Shown here: positions 33,442-44,776 of the stretch, piece after piece | How positions within the stretch are numbered: position 1 is the first letter of the stretch | Layout of the letters: each line of letters starts with the position of its first letter | From: Acephala macrosclerotiorum | Lineage: Eukaryota; Ascomycota; Leotiomycetes; Helotiales; Mollisiaceae | Assembly: GCA_014904845.1 (NCBI GenBank) | Contig: MU119288.1 | Location: 134,057 to 198,056, forward strand | DNA length: 64,000 nt | Direction of reading: 5' to 3' | Made by a program: the position numbers and the translations under genes | The notes under the pieces: model-generated | What the model saw: only the letters and a program-made list of their open reading frames with translations | Databases searched by the model: none | What the model was told of the DNA's origin: nothing

Positions 33442-36119
33442 ATGCAATCTCAGATTGATAAGATAGCGTCTCTCGATCTAGAATCAGAGCCGAATGTTCG
33501 AAACATCGCAGAAGTAGACCAAGTATGGCACTCTCCTTCCTCTCCCCTCCTTCCTGATCGAGCATTTCTAATAGCCTGTTAAGTATTCAAGTACGTCGTC
33601 CGCTGGCTACGGAACAAAACCACTACTCGATACTTCGAAGACAACCCAGCCGCTCGTGATGCGATCGTGACCGCAGTTCAGGAAGTGACACGGCCGAAGC
33701 CTCTTCCAACTCCTGCCCCGACACCTTGCAATTCCAACACACCCGGCGAGCAGACTCCTACGCCTCTAGCCTCTCAGCATGTCACACAAGAAGAGCCTGA
33801 CTATGACAACCAGACTCCTACACCTCTAGCCTCTCAGCACGTTGTACGAGAAGGATCGTTTGACTGTAATGACCCCACTGAGCAGCACAAGAACTCCTCT
33901 GGAAAGCATCACGATGAGAACTTACCAGCTGCTCAACACGAGCTCGAGCAAAGAAGCCGACCGTCAAAAGATACATATGTCGAGGCCGCAGACGACTCTG
34001 AAAGCGAGCAGAGTGTTGGTTCCCAACATTCGGCGAGTCTCGACGGCTGGCCTCCAGCTGATCACGGTAACGACCTCCACGATCAGGATGCCCGTCCGAA
34101 CGATCAGCCCTCAGAACAGACGGCCACGTCATTAACACAAAACGAGTCAAACATCTCACAATATCCATCTCGAAAACGCAAGCACAACTTAGAGCGGGGG
34201 AGAGATTCAAAACGTCCCCATATCGAGGCTGCCGATGCTACTGAGGTCGAGCTCGGGAGTAGGAGCCTCCAATTCTCCAGGTCCCTCGAACTTCTGCTTG
34301 AAACCGACCAGGACGAAAGGCATGACCAACAGCCTGAGATATCGGAAGCTCGCAAGGACGGCCGGCTCTCGATAGCCGCGGCCACCCTGCCGACACCGCC
34401 GCAGACGGTTATCAGATCACGACGTCCCTCTCCCGTACCCCCCGACGTTGATCTATCGAACGGAGAAAGTGATAAGTTCACTCGGCTGTCTGCGGCCTTG
34501 CGCGCAAAGCTAGGGAGGATCGCCGATACCGCGACACTCGCAACTGTTTGGAATTACCTCAACTACAAGCGAACCCCGCTTTCCTCCGCAGACGATTGCG
34601 TTGAGAGTTCGAAACAAGATTCAAGCCCCGGTATCATCTCAGCCTCGGATCAGAGGCTTAGAGAGCTCAAAAATCGCATCGTCAGAGACGAGAAAAAAAA
34701 GAAGTTTGTAAATCATAGGCGAATAGTAGTCCGCATCTCAAAGAGAGTAGCCCTGGCGGAGTTGATAGGCAAGTACATTGAGGAAAGAAATGCCAAAAGA
34801 GCAGTGCCCAAAAAGAGACGGAAGAAGCAATTGCCTCAATCATCGCCGAAAGATCGGTTTACTGACCTCCTCTTCCCAGACACAGTCAAGTATAAAGGAG
34901 AGAAGTTAGACGAGAAAACGAAAAGTATGCAGGTAATTGAAGAGAAAGGCCCACGAGAAAACGCCAAGAAAAAACTTGACTATTGGATAGTATTGGAAGA
35001 GCCGCTGGCGAGAATGGCCCAGCGCTACGGCATTGCCATCGTGCCTCTCCTTCCTGAAAAGCTGACTAATAAAAAGTAAGTTTGTTCTTAGTCCGCTGCT
35101 AGCGTAATGCTTTGTTCCACTAATTATAATTCAGTCTTCATGGACTCCCGCGGCCTCAAATACCACTTTTTCTTGATTACATCGACTTGATTCGACCAGG
35201 TCTAAAGGAGCAAGTTTGCAATCTGTCTACCGTTCTTCCACAAATAGTAGACAACCGGCTCCCACCACGAAAGTTAGTACTCGAGACACTCACTTCTAAC
35301 CTATTGCCACAACTTAGAAGTAGTTCCTTGGAGGAACTTTTCAAGTTCGACACTGACGTTACCGACTCTCGCCAAGCCGATGCGGCAGTTGGCTCTTCCT
35401 CTGATCAGGGGCGCGCTAATGAGCAGTCCTACGTCCAAGTTACATCTGAAAGTCTTCAGTCACGCTCTCCCAGTGCAGATTTTGAGAACAGAAATCCGCA
35501 GGTATCCCATGCCCAAAGCACGATAGAGTCAGTCCAGGATAGCCGTCCAGACTGTACATCTGAAAGTATTCGGCCGCGCCCTCCCAGTGCTGAGATTGAG
35601 GACGGAAATCCATCTAATCCTACCACGGATTATAGCAAGTTTGCACACCCATCAACATGTCACGAAAAATCCGATTATTACCAAGAGCTTGATCAGGAGT
35701 TCAGCAGCTTTATGGAAAATCCCTCTTGTTTCAAGGACGATGATAAGTCTGCACAACTGCAGCCAGAGCATAGTAGAGGATTTCTTAACCCCCAAGACTA
35801 TTATTCCCAAGACGATGATTGGCGTGCACAACGACCGTCTGCTAACGAGAGAGAATTTCTGGACTCTCAAGACAGCGACTTGCAGCGATCAAGCTTAAGT
35901 GATACAGAATTCTCCGACTTGGATTCGTTCATCGACTATTCTCCCAAAAATACATCTAGCCTCGCATTTACATGCCTAAATCAATCTCGAGGTCAGAATT
36001 TACCAGCACGCTTTGTGGATATGTCGCGAGCCTCAACCAATTGTATAATAGCATGGACTGCTCATAATCAAGACACTGGAATAATTAATCCCAAAGATCT
36101 CTTCCAAGCATCCGTTTAG
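33442..36119 (+). CDS. 849-aa charged protein of unknown function
   Basis: Exons 33442-33522, 33592-35075 and 35135-36119 close exactly. The N-terminus is a short helical segment with YVVRWLRNKTTTRYFEDNPAA. A long disordered part contains a tandem repeat (EQTPTPLASQHV / NQTPTPLASQHV). A basic region around residues 370-420 has a nuclear-localisation-like KKRRKKQ and a helical segment (RIVVRISKRVALAELIGKYI). A second folded part (LDYWIVLEEPLARMAQRYGI, LHGLPRPQIPLFLDYIDLIR) is followed by an acidic Ser/Asp-rich tail. Its folded blocks are separated by disorder, which suggests a nuclear scaffold or DNA-associated protein, but I recognise no domain. It lies in the DUF3723-pseudokinase-MADS neighbourhood. 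Confidence 0.75.
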
Positions 36120-36628
36120 TATTTAGTACTTTCGTACAAAACAAATTGTGGTCATAACTTTGGGCTCAAGAATACTACACAATGAAGCAGTGATATTGTA
36201 ACCATTATTTGCAGCAGCGAACCTAGTATCAGCCAAGACGTGTACAGTTTGCTTTGACTTTGGGCCCTCTGCTTCTTGGGATGAGAGCTGGCTGTTGGCC
36301 TGCACAGGTACCCGTTCTGGCTCTCCCGCATCGTTCTAATTATAGCCCTGGGAATAGGCAGAGAGCCACATCAGGCGCCACAATCGTTGACTTTTACTGT
36401 AACGTTGTCTCTGTACCCATAGAATTTCCGGGCAGGAGAGAGAAAGGGAAGTTTCTTGACAATGAAATCTTCAAACAGAGCCCGAACGGGACTAAGGTAA
36501 TTCAAAATGAATAGACCAGAATGAAATAAAATGAAATAGGAATCAAGTCTGGAAAGTTTGTAATCCAACGAAAGCGTAATACAATAAGTTTTTGAATTCA
36601 AATACAACTTCAATTGCTAATTCAAAGA
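36120..36628. other. convergent intergenic region
   Basis: Both flanking genes end here. Nothing coding is recognised. Confidence 0.5.
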
Positions 36629-37761
36629 TTACTCTCTTGGTGTATACTTGTAACGCCCACGCATACAGACCTGGACCAAAGATATTATGCCGATGAGTGA
36701 TTCCTTCTGCCATGGACGGGCTAGGAGCGAATGCTGCGACTGTCAAAGTTGGTCTCTTAAGGAGTGAAAAAAAGGAAATAATATACCTCGAGTAGCTCCG
36801 CCGCAGAGGCGATTGACGTCGTTGCGAAAAGGAATTTGACAGCGTTTGAGCTTAAAGGCCAGCGATCTAGATTGTCGACACCGATAGCCCCATCCTCCTT
36901 AACGTACTTCTGCATCAATTCCATCGTGATGAGCGAGAGGGCCTTGGCCCTGATATTACGAGGCTCGCCCTTGGGCTGTGAGATTACGTGACAACATTCT
37001 TGATTTGCTGTGAGATCGCATTAATTTATGCATCACTCGTATTAAGAGGTCTACTCACCGATCTTCACATCGCCATCCATATTCAGTAGGATGTTCGAGC
37101 AAGTAAGGGACCAGTGTTCGAATCCTTCTGCCGTGAGGTAAGCCATGCCGGTCACGACCTGCTGTAATCAGTGTATGTTTTTAAATAAACCACGGCAACT
37201 CACCTGTCCGAGGATGGCCGCGAGTTGCCGTTCGTCAGGATACGCTGGCGATCTTACGATCCGCTCGAGGGAGATAGGCATGTGCTCGAGAACAATGTAG
37301 AGGCCATCGTCGATTGTGAAAGCCTCGAGGGCGGAAACGAGATTGCGGTGCTGAAGTTGTCGAAACACATGCAGCGTCTCTGCAGCTGCTTGGATTGAGA
37401 ATGCTCTCACATGGACGAGCTTAACGAAAGGGGCCTTTCGAACAGCCACTTTTATAGGGCCACCGAGTTCAACGTCGTAGATCTTTTCGTACCTCACCCA
37501 CGGAGATTCCCACGCTGCTCGGAGTTGGAGAAGGCCACTTGTCGCAGATTTGACAGTCCTCGACTGCGCCTTTTCAGTCCCAGTTGTAGCATCTAACTTG
37601 TTTGCTAGAGAGCGGGCTCCCGTCTTGCTCGAGGCATCACTCTTAGGGGTCGAGCCAAGTGAGTCGTACAAGACAGCACGCTCCGTAACCTTGGTTGGCG
37701 ATTTGGCCCCTGCCAATGCGAGCATATCGATCTGTGTGCGACGATTATCAGAGGGACCCAT
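36629..37761 (-). CDS. protein kinase-fold pseudokinase
   Basis: Exons (minus) 37761-37204, 37161-37059, 37007-36787 and 36739-36629 give 330 aa. The kinase fold is recognisable: a beta3-like Lys in KVAVRKAPFV, an alphaC Glu in AAAETLHVFRQLQHRNLV, the hinge GLYIVLEHMPISLERIV, the catalytic-loop equivalent EHWSLTCSNILLNMDGDVKI and a C-lobe LLE-SQHSLLARPWQKESLIGI. The key HRD motif is HWS and its Lys is Cys, the glycine-rich loop is not evident and DFG is replaced by ANQ. Phosphotransfer is therefore unlikely and it is best called a pseudokinase. It is divergent from the DUF3723 gene, with only 340 bp between their starts, which suggests joint control. Confidence 0.85.
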
Positions 37762-38102
37762 CTTGGGAGCGTAGATAAGTGATGAAGTTAGGAAGCCAGT
37801 GCGTATGTGCGATGAAGAAGACGTAGAAAGAAAAGAGGTCGAGCAGAAAACCGGATGAGAAGTACGTCGCGCACTCTTGTTGTGTGTGGTTTGAAAAGTA
37901 CTCGAAGACTCATACAAGTCGAGACTGCTATATTAAGACTTTGACTGAATTAGAGATGGAAAGCAGCAGAATTTGGCTCCCTCATCTCACCTCGAACCGA
38001 TGACCCTACCCATCCTCCCTCCCCTCCCTCCCCCTAAATACCTTCCATCACCGTCCCAGGACATAATGAATTTCCGGCGTAGCTGAAATACATATTCGTA
38101 AG
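37762..38102. promoter_or_regulatory. short divergent promoter, pseudokinase / DUF3723
   Basis: About 340 bp separate two divergent starts. The region contains a CCTCCCTCCCCTCCCTCCCC pyrimidine tract at about 38014-38033, which could act for both genes. Confidence 0.5.
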
Positions 38103-41100
38103 ATGCGTCGATCTCGGTTCTCTGAACAAGAGCTGAGGCTCGAGGCAGAGCGATTTGTCAAGTACAGAGGCACCGCACGTGTCAGACTCGAAGTGCTTCA
38201 TTTCCAGTGGAACGAGCCGAGAGAGCTCAGTCGGAAGAATGTCGAGAGGATAAAGGAGATCTTCCGAGGGGACAAGAAATCATATGAGAACATCCGTCGG
38301 CTGGACCCTCGAAACCATATTCCTGCTGTGGTTGAGCAGTCTGACCTGGACGATGCCATCCTCGCTTCTAAGATATCGTCGGAAAGATTGCTGAGTAATC
38401 CCGATAACGATCCTCCCGTGCTGAAATTTGCCGCGGGCTATCGCCTCACGTGCCTCCACGGACGTCACCGCATTCAGGCCGCTCGAGAGATCTTACCTCC
38501 GACAGATGCATGGTGGACGGTTGACCTATATCTCGCAGATATGAGCATCTCCCAAAGATGCAAGGACGAGGCTTACTAACCCTTTCCCCAGACGCCAACC
38601 CGGAGCTCAGAACGACCCTAGTTGAAGAATATTCGAACGAGGAGAAACCATCCGATGGAGAGATCTATCGCAAGATCCGGCAATATGAGCGAGAGGGCAA
38701 TGTCTACTTCAAGAAGCGGTGAAAAGCCCATCTCTCCGACCATGGACGGCGGGGCCTTCGACAGCTCTGCGACCATGGGGATGGAGAGTTCGTTGCCGCG
38801 TTTGACAAGCTGCTAGACATTCCCGGGCTGTGGAACGGCATGAGAATCAGCACGGTGCATAAAATGCTCGACATGAAGTGCGACGAGGTAGGTCTGCTCT
38901 CCGTTGGATTGTTTACTTGCTCACGCTACGTACAGGAGGCTCTACACTATCTCGAGCTTATCAGAAAGACCTTCTACAGGGTCTTCGACAAAATCCTCCG
39001 TGGAGACGAGACCGCCCTTCAGAGGGTGGATCAAGCCACCGTTAAAGCATTCGAGCTCAAGGCCCCGAGATACTCCAAGCGGGACGCTCGAATCTTGCAA
39101 AGGCAAGTGCTGAGTGGCCAGATCTGCAGCTTGTTCAGCCAAGAGGAGCGTGAAGCGATCTGGAGTGAGTTGCGCTCTATCGACTACCTCATCCCTTCGC
39201 TCTTCACCTTCTTTGAAGATCTCAAGTACCTCCGCGCGTGCGCCGACTGTTTGAAGCGGCTGGTGAAGGTGTCGCGTAGAGACACAGTCCGCACCGCCTT
39301 TGATAGGAAGTTCCCTTATACGGAGGAGGCAGGCGACCAATACGTCGTCGAGGTTGCCGAGTCCACCATCGTGGACAGATCAGGACGAGCTGTGAATCGC
39401 TTCGACTTAAAATATCGGCACTTGTGGCTCTTCGCGATGCGGGATTACCGAGAGATGCCGCCGGACGCAAAAAAGAAGAGCAAAGACCTGCTCGCCAAAA
39501 CTGAAGTCCAGAGAGCGAACGAAGAGGTCTTATCAAGAGGAGCGAACCTAGCCCACCGAGTAGAATTTGTATCTGACGAGATCGATGCCTTGAGGCAACG
39601 GTCATCGGATGGTGAGATTGCGCTCAACGCTCTGCTCAAGGCTCGGAAACCTGACCGCTACCAGTACGACCAGACCGTCTTAGAAGCCAATGTGGCGCAA
39701 ATCGTGAGATTGTTTGCGACAGCTACCCCACTTCCTTGTGAGTATTCGAGCCCAGCTCTCGTTTGTGACAATCCTGATGCGGCAAGAAAGCGATGCGGGT
39801 TTCCAGACGAGGATGCTCAGCAACAGGACAGCAAGTACCTCTTTATACCACACATGCACCATGAGAGCGATGAGCAGGGCGAGAAGATCACGTCATTCTT
39901 TGTGCGTCGATCTGTATACTTGGCCTTTTTCGGTAAATCGGCGGATCTCGACATGGATAGCGGTCCTGATCTCTTCCAATCCCAGCCACGCGATGCTCAA
40001 CGAACTAGACTATCAGCATCTCAAAGATCGGAGATGGATGGAATAGAGCGGTCTCGGCGGCAGAGGATGGAGCGTGAAGAACTAGAGAGGGCGGAAGCGG
40101 AGCAGCGGGAACGGCAGGAACGGGAGAGACAAAAACGGGAACAAGAGAGATTGGAGCAGGAGAGGCTGGAACAAGAAAGACTAGGGCGGGAGAGACTTGA
40201 GCGCGAGGAGCGGGAACGAGAGCAGCAAGCTCAAGAGAGGTTGGAGCGGGAGAGGCTGGAACTGGAACAAGAGCAAGAGAGACTGGAACAAGAGAAAGAG
40301 CAAGAGAGACTTGGGCAAGAGCGGCTAGAGCGCGAGGAGCGGGAACGGCGAGAACAAGAGCAGCAAGCTCAAGAGAAGCTGGAACGGCAGAGACTGGAGC
40401 GGGAGCAGTTGCAAGAGAGGCTGGCACAAAATCTACGAGAGCGAGAGCTATCAGAACAAGACAAACAGGAGCAAAAGAAGCGGGAACAACAGAAGCAGGA
40501 ACAGGAGAAGCGAGAACAAGAGAAGCGAAAAAAGGAGGGGCAGCGACAAGCGACACGGGAACAAGAGAGGCGAGAAAAGGAGGCACGAGTACGAGAGAGG
40601 ACACTCAAAGATTTCGAGCAAACTAAAAAGCGTCACACGCAAATTGATATGGAGAGCGTTGTCTCTGGTGCCGCCGGAAATCAAAGGGGTCTCCCTGCTG
40701 CGGGCCAAGAACGTCAACAAGTCCAGACAGATGATCGAGAACTGGTAGCAGCAGGCCCTAGCTCAGACACTGCTCGCAATCCACAGCCTCTAGTAAACGA
40801 TCAAGTAAGCAAGCAACAGGAGGGGCTGGAGCAAGAGAGAATCGAACGGGAGAGGTTGGAGCAGGAGAGACTTGAGCAAGAAAGACAGAGNNNNNNNNNN
40901 NNNNNNNNNNNNNNNNNNNNNNNNNNNNNNNNNNNNNNNNNNNNNNNNNNNNNNNNNNNNNNNNNNNNNNNNNNNNNNNNNNNNNNNNNNNNNNNNNNNN
41001 NNNNNNNNNNNNNNNNNNNNNNNNNNNNNNNNNNNNNNNNGAGAGGTTGGAGCAGGAGAGACTTGAGCAAGAAAGACAGAGACTGGAGCAGAAGAGGCTG

Positions 41101-42273
41101 GAGCAAGAAAGACAGAGGCTGGAGCAAGAAAAACAAAGGCTGGAGCAGGAGAGACTGGAGCTGGAGAGAATAAAAGAGAGATTAGAGCGGGAGGACTTGC
41201 AAGAAAGATTGGAACAAGCTTTACAAGCACAAGAAAACTTAGAACAAGAGAAGAGACATCAACAGATACAAGAGAAGCAAGAGCAAAAAGAGCAAGAGGA
41301 GGAGACGCGACGACAAGAGACTCGGGAACAAGACAGACGGGACCAAGAGAAGTCACTCAAAGATTCGAAGCGAACCAAAAAGCGTCACACACAAATTAAT
41401 ATGGAGAGCGTTGTCTCTAGTGCCACTAGAAATCAAATGAGTCTGTCTGCTGCCGGCCAAGCACAAGAACGGCGACGAGTCCAGACAGATGATCGATCGG
41501 ATCAAGAACCGGTGGTGGCAGACCCCAGCTCAAGTGCTGCTCACAATCCGCAGACTCCGGTAAACGATCCAACCACCGGGCAACAGGAGAACCCAGAACA
41601 AGAGAAGTTTGATTAGAAAAAGTTGCACGAAGAGCTTGCACAAGAGCTACGAGAGCAAGAGAAATTGGAACAGGAGAAGGAGAAAGCAATGAGACGTAGA
41701 GAAAATCGACAGGAACAAGAGAGGCAGCGAGAAGAGAGGCGAGATCAAGTGAGGCAGGAAGAAGAGAGGACAGCCGAGTCAGAGGGAGATGTAGAGCTAC
41801 CTCAAAAGCGTCCCACCACTGCGGCCGGTCGGGAACCGGAGGCAGCAGAAACTACTAGATCCAAGAGGCAACAGGTACGGTCATACTCTCTATCATTCAT
41901 TTCAGCGAGCTTACTTCTACAGGTTCCAACTCCACTAGCTCAAGAGAACTCGGGCGTTATTCGAATCACGTTCAAAGTACGGGAACGAGGCGTGTGGAGA
42001 ACCACTCAAAGTCTCCTTGTTGATTCCTCTGATCCGTCCAAGGTCGAGCGAATAGCGGTGAAGTACATGAGGAAGAAGGAACAGATAAGGTTGTATGATA
42101 CTGACTTGAACATTCTGACCTTATTAATGTGTTTTCAAGCTGCGATCGCCAACGGAAGCAACATGCTGCTTTTGATTCCAGGGAGGGAGATCGACATCAA
42201 CGAAGAGCTGGAGTCTTTTGTTTCTCAGTTGTTATCTGAAGTAAACTCGCAAAAGGAGGCTGGCAGCAAGTGA
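38103..42273 (+). pseudogene. DUF3723 protein with long E/Q/R coiled coil, decayed
   Basis: The first exon carries the DUF3723 hallmark RLTCLHGRHRIQAAREIL followed by WWTVDLYLADMS. The domain continues after 38613 with ELRTTLVEEYSNEEKPSDGE, a 48-nt intron (38888-38935) and RQVLSGQICSLFSQEEREAI. From about 40030 the protein becomes a roughly 500-residue coiled coil of EQERLEQ-like repeats. The C-terminal domain (GVIRITFKVRERGVWRTTQS, 41950-42270) follows an intron at 41873-41921. Lesions: no normal splice joins 38570 to 38613 (a 32-nt GC-AG gap would be required), TGA at 38720 where Trp is expected, and TAG at 41614. A 150-N gap sits inside the repeat. DUF3723 is one of the recurrent Starship-associated families. 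Its function is unknown. Confidence 0.85.
40891..41040. other. assembly gap (150 N) within coding repeat
   Basis: The gap lies in the coiled-coil repeat. The 41 bases directly before it and the first 41 bases after it are identical, so the two contig ends may simply overlap. The frames on the two sides cannot be compared across it. Confidence 0.95.
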
Positions 42274-42882
42274 GGTCGTCGGTGATATCAGCGGCAGAGA
42301 AACACTTTTCAAGACCGGCAGGATACAAACAGTAAGACTTCATATCTGCTATTGAATAGATACTTAAAATAGGAAAGACTTAGAAAGATGGGACAAATGG
42401 CACAAATTAAAGGTATTTTTGAGATTGTTGGTTTTTAGTTTGATTTTCCTTGGAACTTGTTTTCAAATCAGTGCAATGTTTCCCCCGCAAAGTGATTAAC
42501 TTTCCTCGCTCATCGCTTGTGACAAACGAGGCGAATTGATCTTTTTCATGGCATGCCCCTTCACATTGACATCGTGCGGAAGAAGATTGGTCGTGGGAAG
42601 GGCCTCTCAAACGTAATCGAAAGAACGAACTGTGCAAAACGAGATAGACTGGAACCGCGCATCATGGGGGGGAAAGCTGATTGCGAGAAGTCTATTCTTA
42701 GAATTGAGGGATCCAAATTCGGCGCCCATCCATGTGGGCTTAGAGGGGCCCGATCAGTCCCCTCACAGGTTCAAATTCGGCACCCATGCCTAGTTTCTAG
42801 TGTATTTGTTGGTCGTCAATACAAGAGAGTCCTCAAGGACAACCATCAATAATAGAGGGCACTGGAGTAGGTTCTGCATAAA
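42274..42882. other. intergenic, nothing recognised
   Basis: There are no closing gene models. A short duplicated phrase (AAATTCGGCGCCCATCC at about 42716 and AAATTCGGCACCCATGCC at about 42773) is the only structure seen. Confidence 0.45.
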
Positions 42883-43292
42883 ATGGATGCTAAAATGACT
42901 AAACGCAATAACGAGGGCATTAAAAGGAAACGAAAGAATGAGAGCATAAACAAAAGAAAGGATACCTTGGTTAAAAAAGCCTACGAATTAAAGGAGTTCG
43001 ATGGTGTTGACGTGGCTTTGATTATTTGCAAGCATGGTCGATATACTACGTACAGATCTAGGGACCATGCGTCGTGGCCGCCATCTATGGCAGAGATTGT
43101 GAGTAGTCGCTCGATTGATACTTGCGACTGGTGCTAATACTGATCTAGCAAATTACCTATCCTCCCCCGAAGAATATATTGCCACAAGACATGAAAAAGC
43201 ACAGTTCTAAGAATAACAGGGAAATAGAATTACTTCAAAAGGATGAGAGGAATAAAAGAGTCATAAAAAATAGGACATCGGTAGTCTTGTAA
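42883..43292 (+). CDS. short MADS-box-like protein
   Basis: Exons 42883-43098 and 43149-43292 give 119 aa. The core IKRKRKNESINKRKDTLVKK-AYELKEFDGVDVALIICKHGRYTTYRS has the pattern of a MADS/SRF DNA-binding domain (basic N-arm, KRK..L.KKA.EL, hydrophobic ALI strand, G.Y..Y). It ends WPPSMAEI-QITYPPPKNILPQD, then a basic tail. It lacks the extended dimerisation and activation regions of full transcription factors. Its position beside DUF3723 and the pseudokinase suggests a small regulator carried with them. DNA binding is inferred from the pattern alone. Confidence 0.75.
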
Positions 43293-43906
43293 GAGACTTG
43301 TCCCTAGCAATTCTCACCCAATAAGCTACACGTTTCTCATCAAAATGCAAAAATGCCCAACAAAAGAAAAGCCCAGTTTCCTCCTTGATCTCACGTGACG
43401 GAGTATAATGTACAGTTGCTGTCCCCTGATGCTCTTTTGAGAGGTATAGGGTCGAGGCTGCAAGTAGAGTAATTGAAGCCAAGGTGATTGCAACCAAGGG
43501 TTTTGTGGGTCAAGGGATTCGGAGACCGCTAAAGCTTACAAAGCATATGTGGCCGTGCAAACTTGATCACTGCCACATCCGCAAATCACGGAACGCACCT
43601 TTCCATCCTTCCTCGCTCCTTATGTTTACTACGTATGACCTCCCCGCTAGCTCTAAATTCAGAGCACCCACTTTACAAGTTATTTTCGCAGTCTCTCCTT
43701 CCCTTGTCTGCAGCATACTCCCCTCCACGTATTCCTCCTTCAATAGCCTGAAAGGGATGCTCTTTTAGCTGGGCCATATGTATGTATCCAAAGCCCTGGT
43801 ATTGTGTGTACAGCGACATAGCTAGATTGGTCGTAAGCTCTATATCTGCAAACAGGACTATAGTGGTTGCTGATTCAAGACTTAGGCGCTGCAGATCCTT
43901 TTAACC
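43293..43906. other. intergenic, nothing recognised
   Basis: Short open frames occur on both strands without family signal. Confidence 0.4.
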
Positions 43907-44260
43907 ATGGGTCTACCTTCAATTAAGCCTCCAGTACAAGTTCTTCTCCGCACTCGCCCAGACCAACTTACGAAGATCCATCCTTCTCTCGACCAGGCCG
44001 ACACGAAATTGGTTGAAAAAGTCTGCGTAGAACTGCATATCACGAATACAACGAACGTTCGCCGTTTAATTACAAAGATCTGGGATGAGAAGAGGCAAGA
44101 TCGAGTGGATATCATCTTCGACTATGATGTACCTACAAACGGCGAGAAGCAACCTAAGGTTGTAGCGTACGATGTCACAGCCGACGGCCCAGCTTTGACA
44201 ATCACTCCACTTTTCCATCCGCACATAAGACCAAAAGTGAACACACAAGTGGAGGCGTAG
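43907..44260 (+). CDS. small hypothetical protein, 117 aa
   Basis: This single open frame opens with MGLPSIKPPVQVLLRTRPDQ in good context (ACC-ATG-G) and ends HPHIRPKVNTQVEA. The middle (VEKVCVELHITNTTNVRRLI) and an acidic strand region (DRVDIIFDYDVP) look folded. There are no membrane segments or signal. No family is recognised. Confidence 0.5.
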   Translation: MGLPSIKPPVQVLLRTRPDQLTKIHPSLDQADTKLVEKVCVELHITNTTNVRRLITKIWDEKRQDRVDIIFDYDVPTNGEKQPKVVAYDVTADGPALTITPLFHPHIRPKVNTQVEA

Positions 44261-44578
44261 AAATCGTTGAATACCTCACACGGCCTGCCTTTTCCTGGTC
44301 GAACGAATGTTCGAGAAAGCCGGCGTGGTCCAGGAAATGCTCCTCTAGTGAGTATGCCCAGGTCTAATATAATAAAAGGCTAATGTATTTTCTGAATTGT
44401 GCACCCACTGTATAGACTTCGTAGTGATGAACTTTTGAGTCTTGGTTGATGGACATAAGTTGAGATATCCTACGAAATAGTATGGCTTTAGCATAGAAAT
44501 GGAGCTCTTTCGCTACAAGAGATTGTAAATTTGCTTTTCTCTTCGTGTTCTTTTACCATACTCCGTCCACCTAAACAC

Positions 44579-44776
44579 TCAACCATCGCTTGCTGACGAA
44601 CTTGATAGCGTTTGGACTAAACAACCGCAATAACCATCTTCCTTTATCGACTCATCAGCCCACTGAGTTCCATGTAGGCAGTGATAAAAATCAACAATAT
44701 CTTCCCGGCACTTCGCAATAGCGTCCTGTATTGGACATGAACACTGAGTCCATTGGACGACTGTTATCGTGCACAT
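44579..44776 (-). CDS. small cysteine-rich hypothetical protein, 65 aa
   Basis: The ORF starts MCTITVVQWTQCSCPIQDAI and carries seven cysteines with CxC (CSC) and YCGCL patterns, without a signal peptide. Small cytosolic Cys-rich proteins of this shape are common in fungi and usually unannotated. A start further upstream in another exon cannot be excluded. Confidence 0.45.
   Translation of the reverse strand: MCTITVVQWTQCSCPIQDAIAKCREDIVDFYHCLHGTQWADESIKEDGYCGCLVQTLSSSSASDG

Noticed and set aside
37100..37135. tRNA B-box-like GTTCGAATCC
   Set aside because: It falls within the pseudokinase coding exon and no cloverleaf can be built around it.
40005..40720. Leu/Ala/Val-rich minus-strand frames opposite the DUF3723 coiled coil
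   Set aside because: The antisense of E/Q/R codon repeats automatically gives Leu/Ser/Ala-rich open frames.
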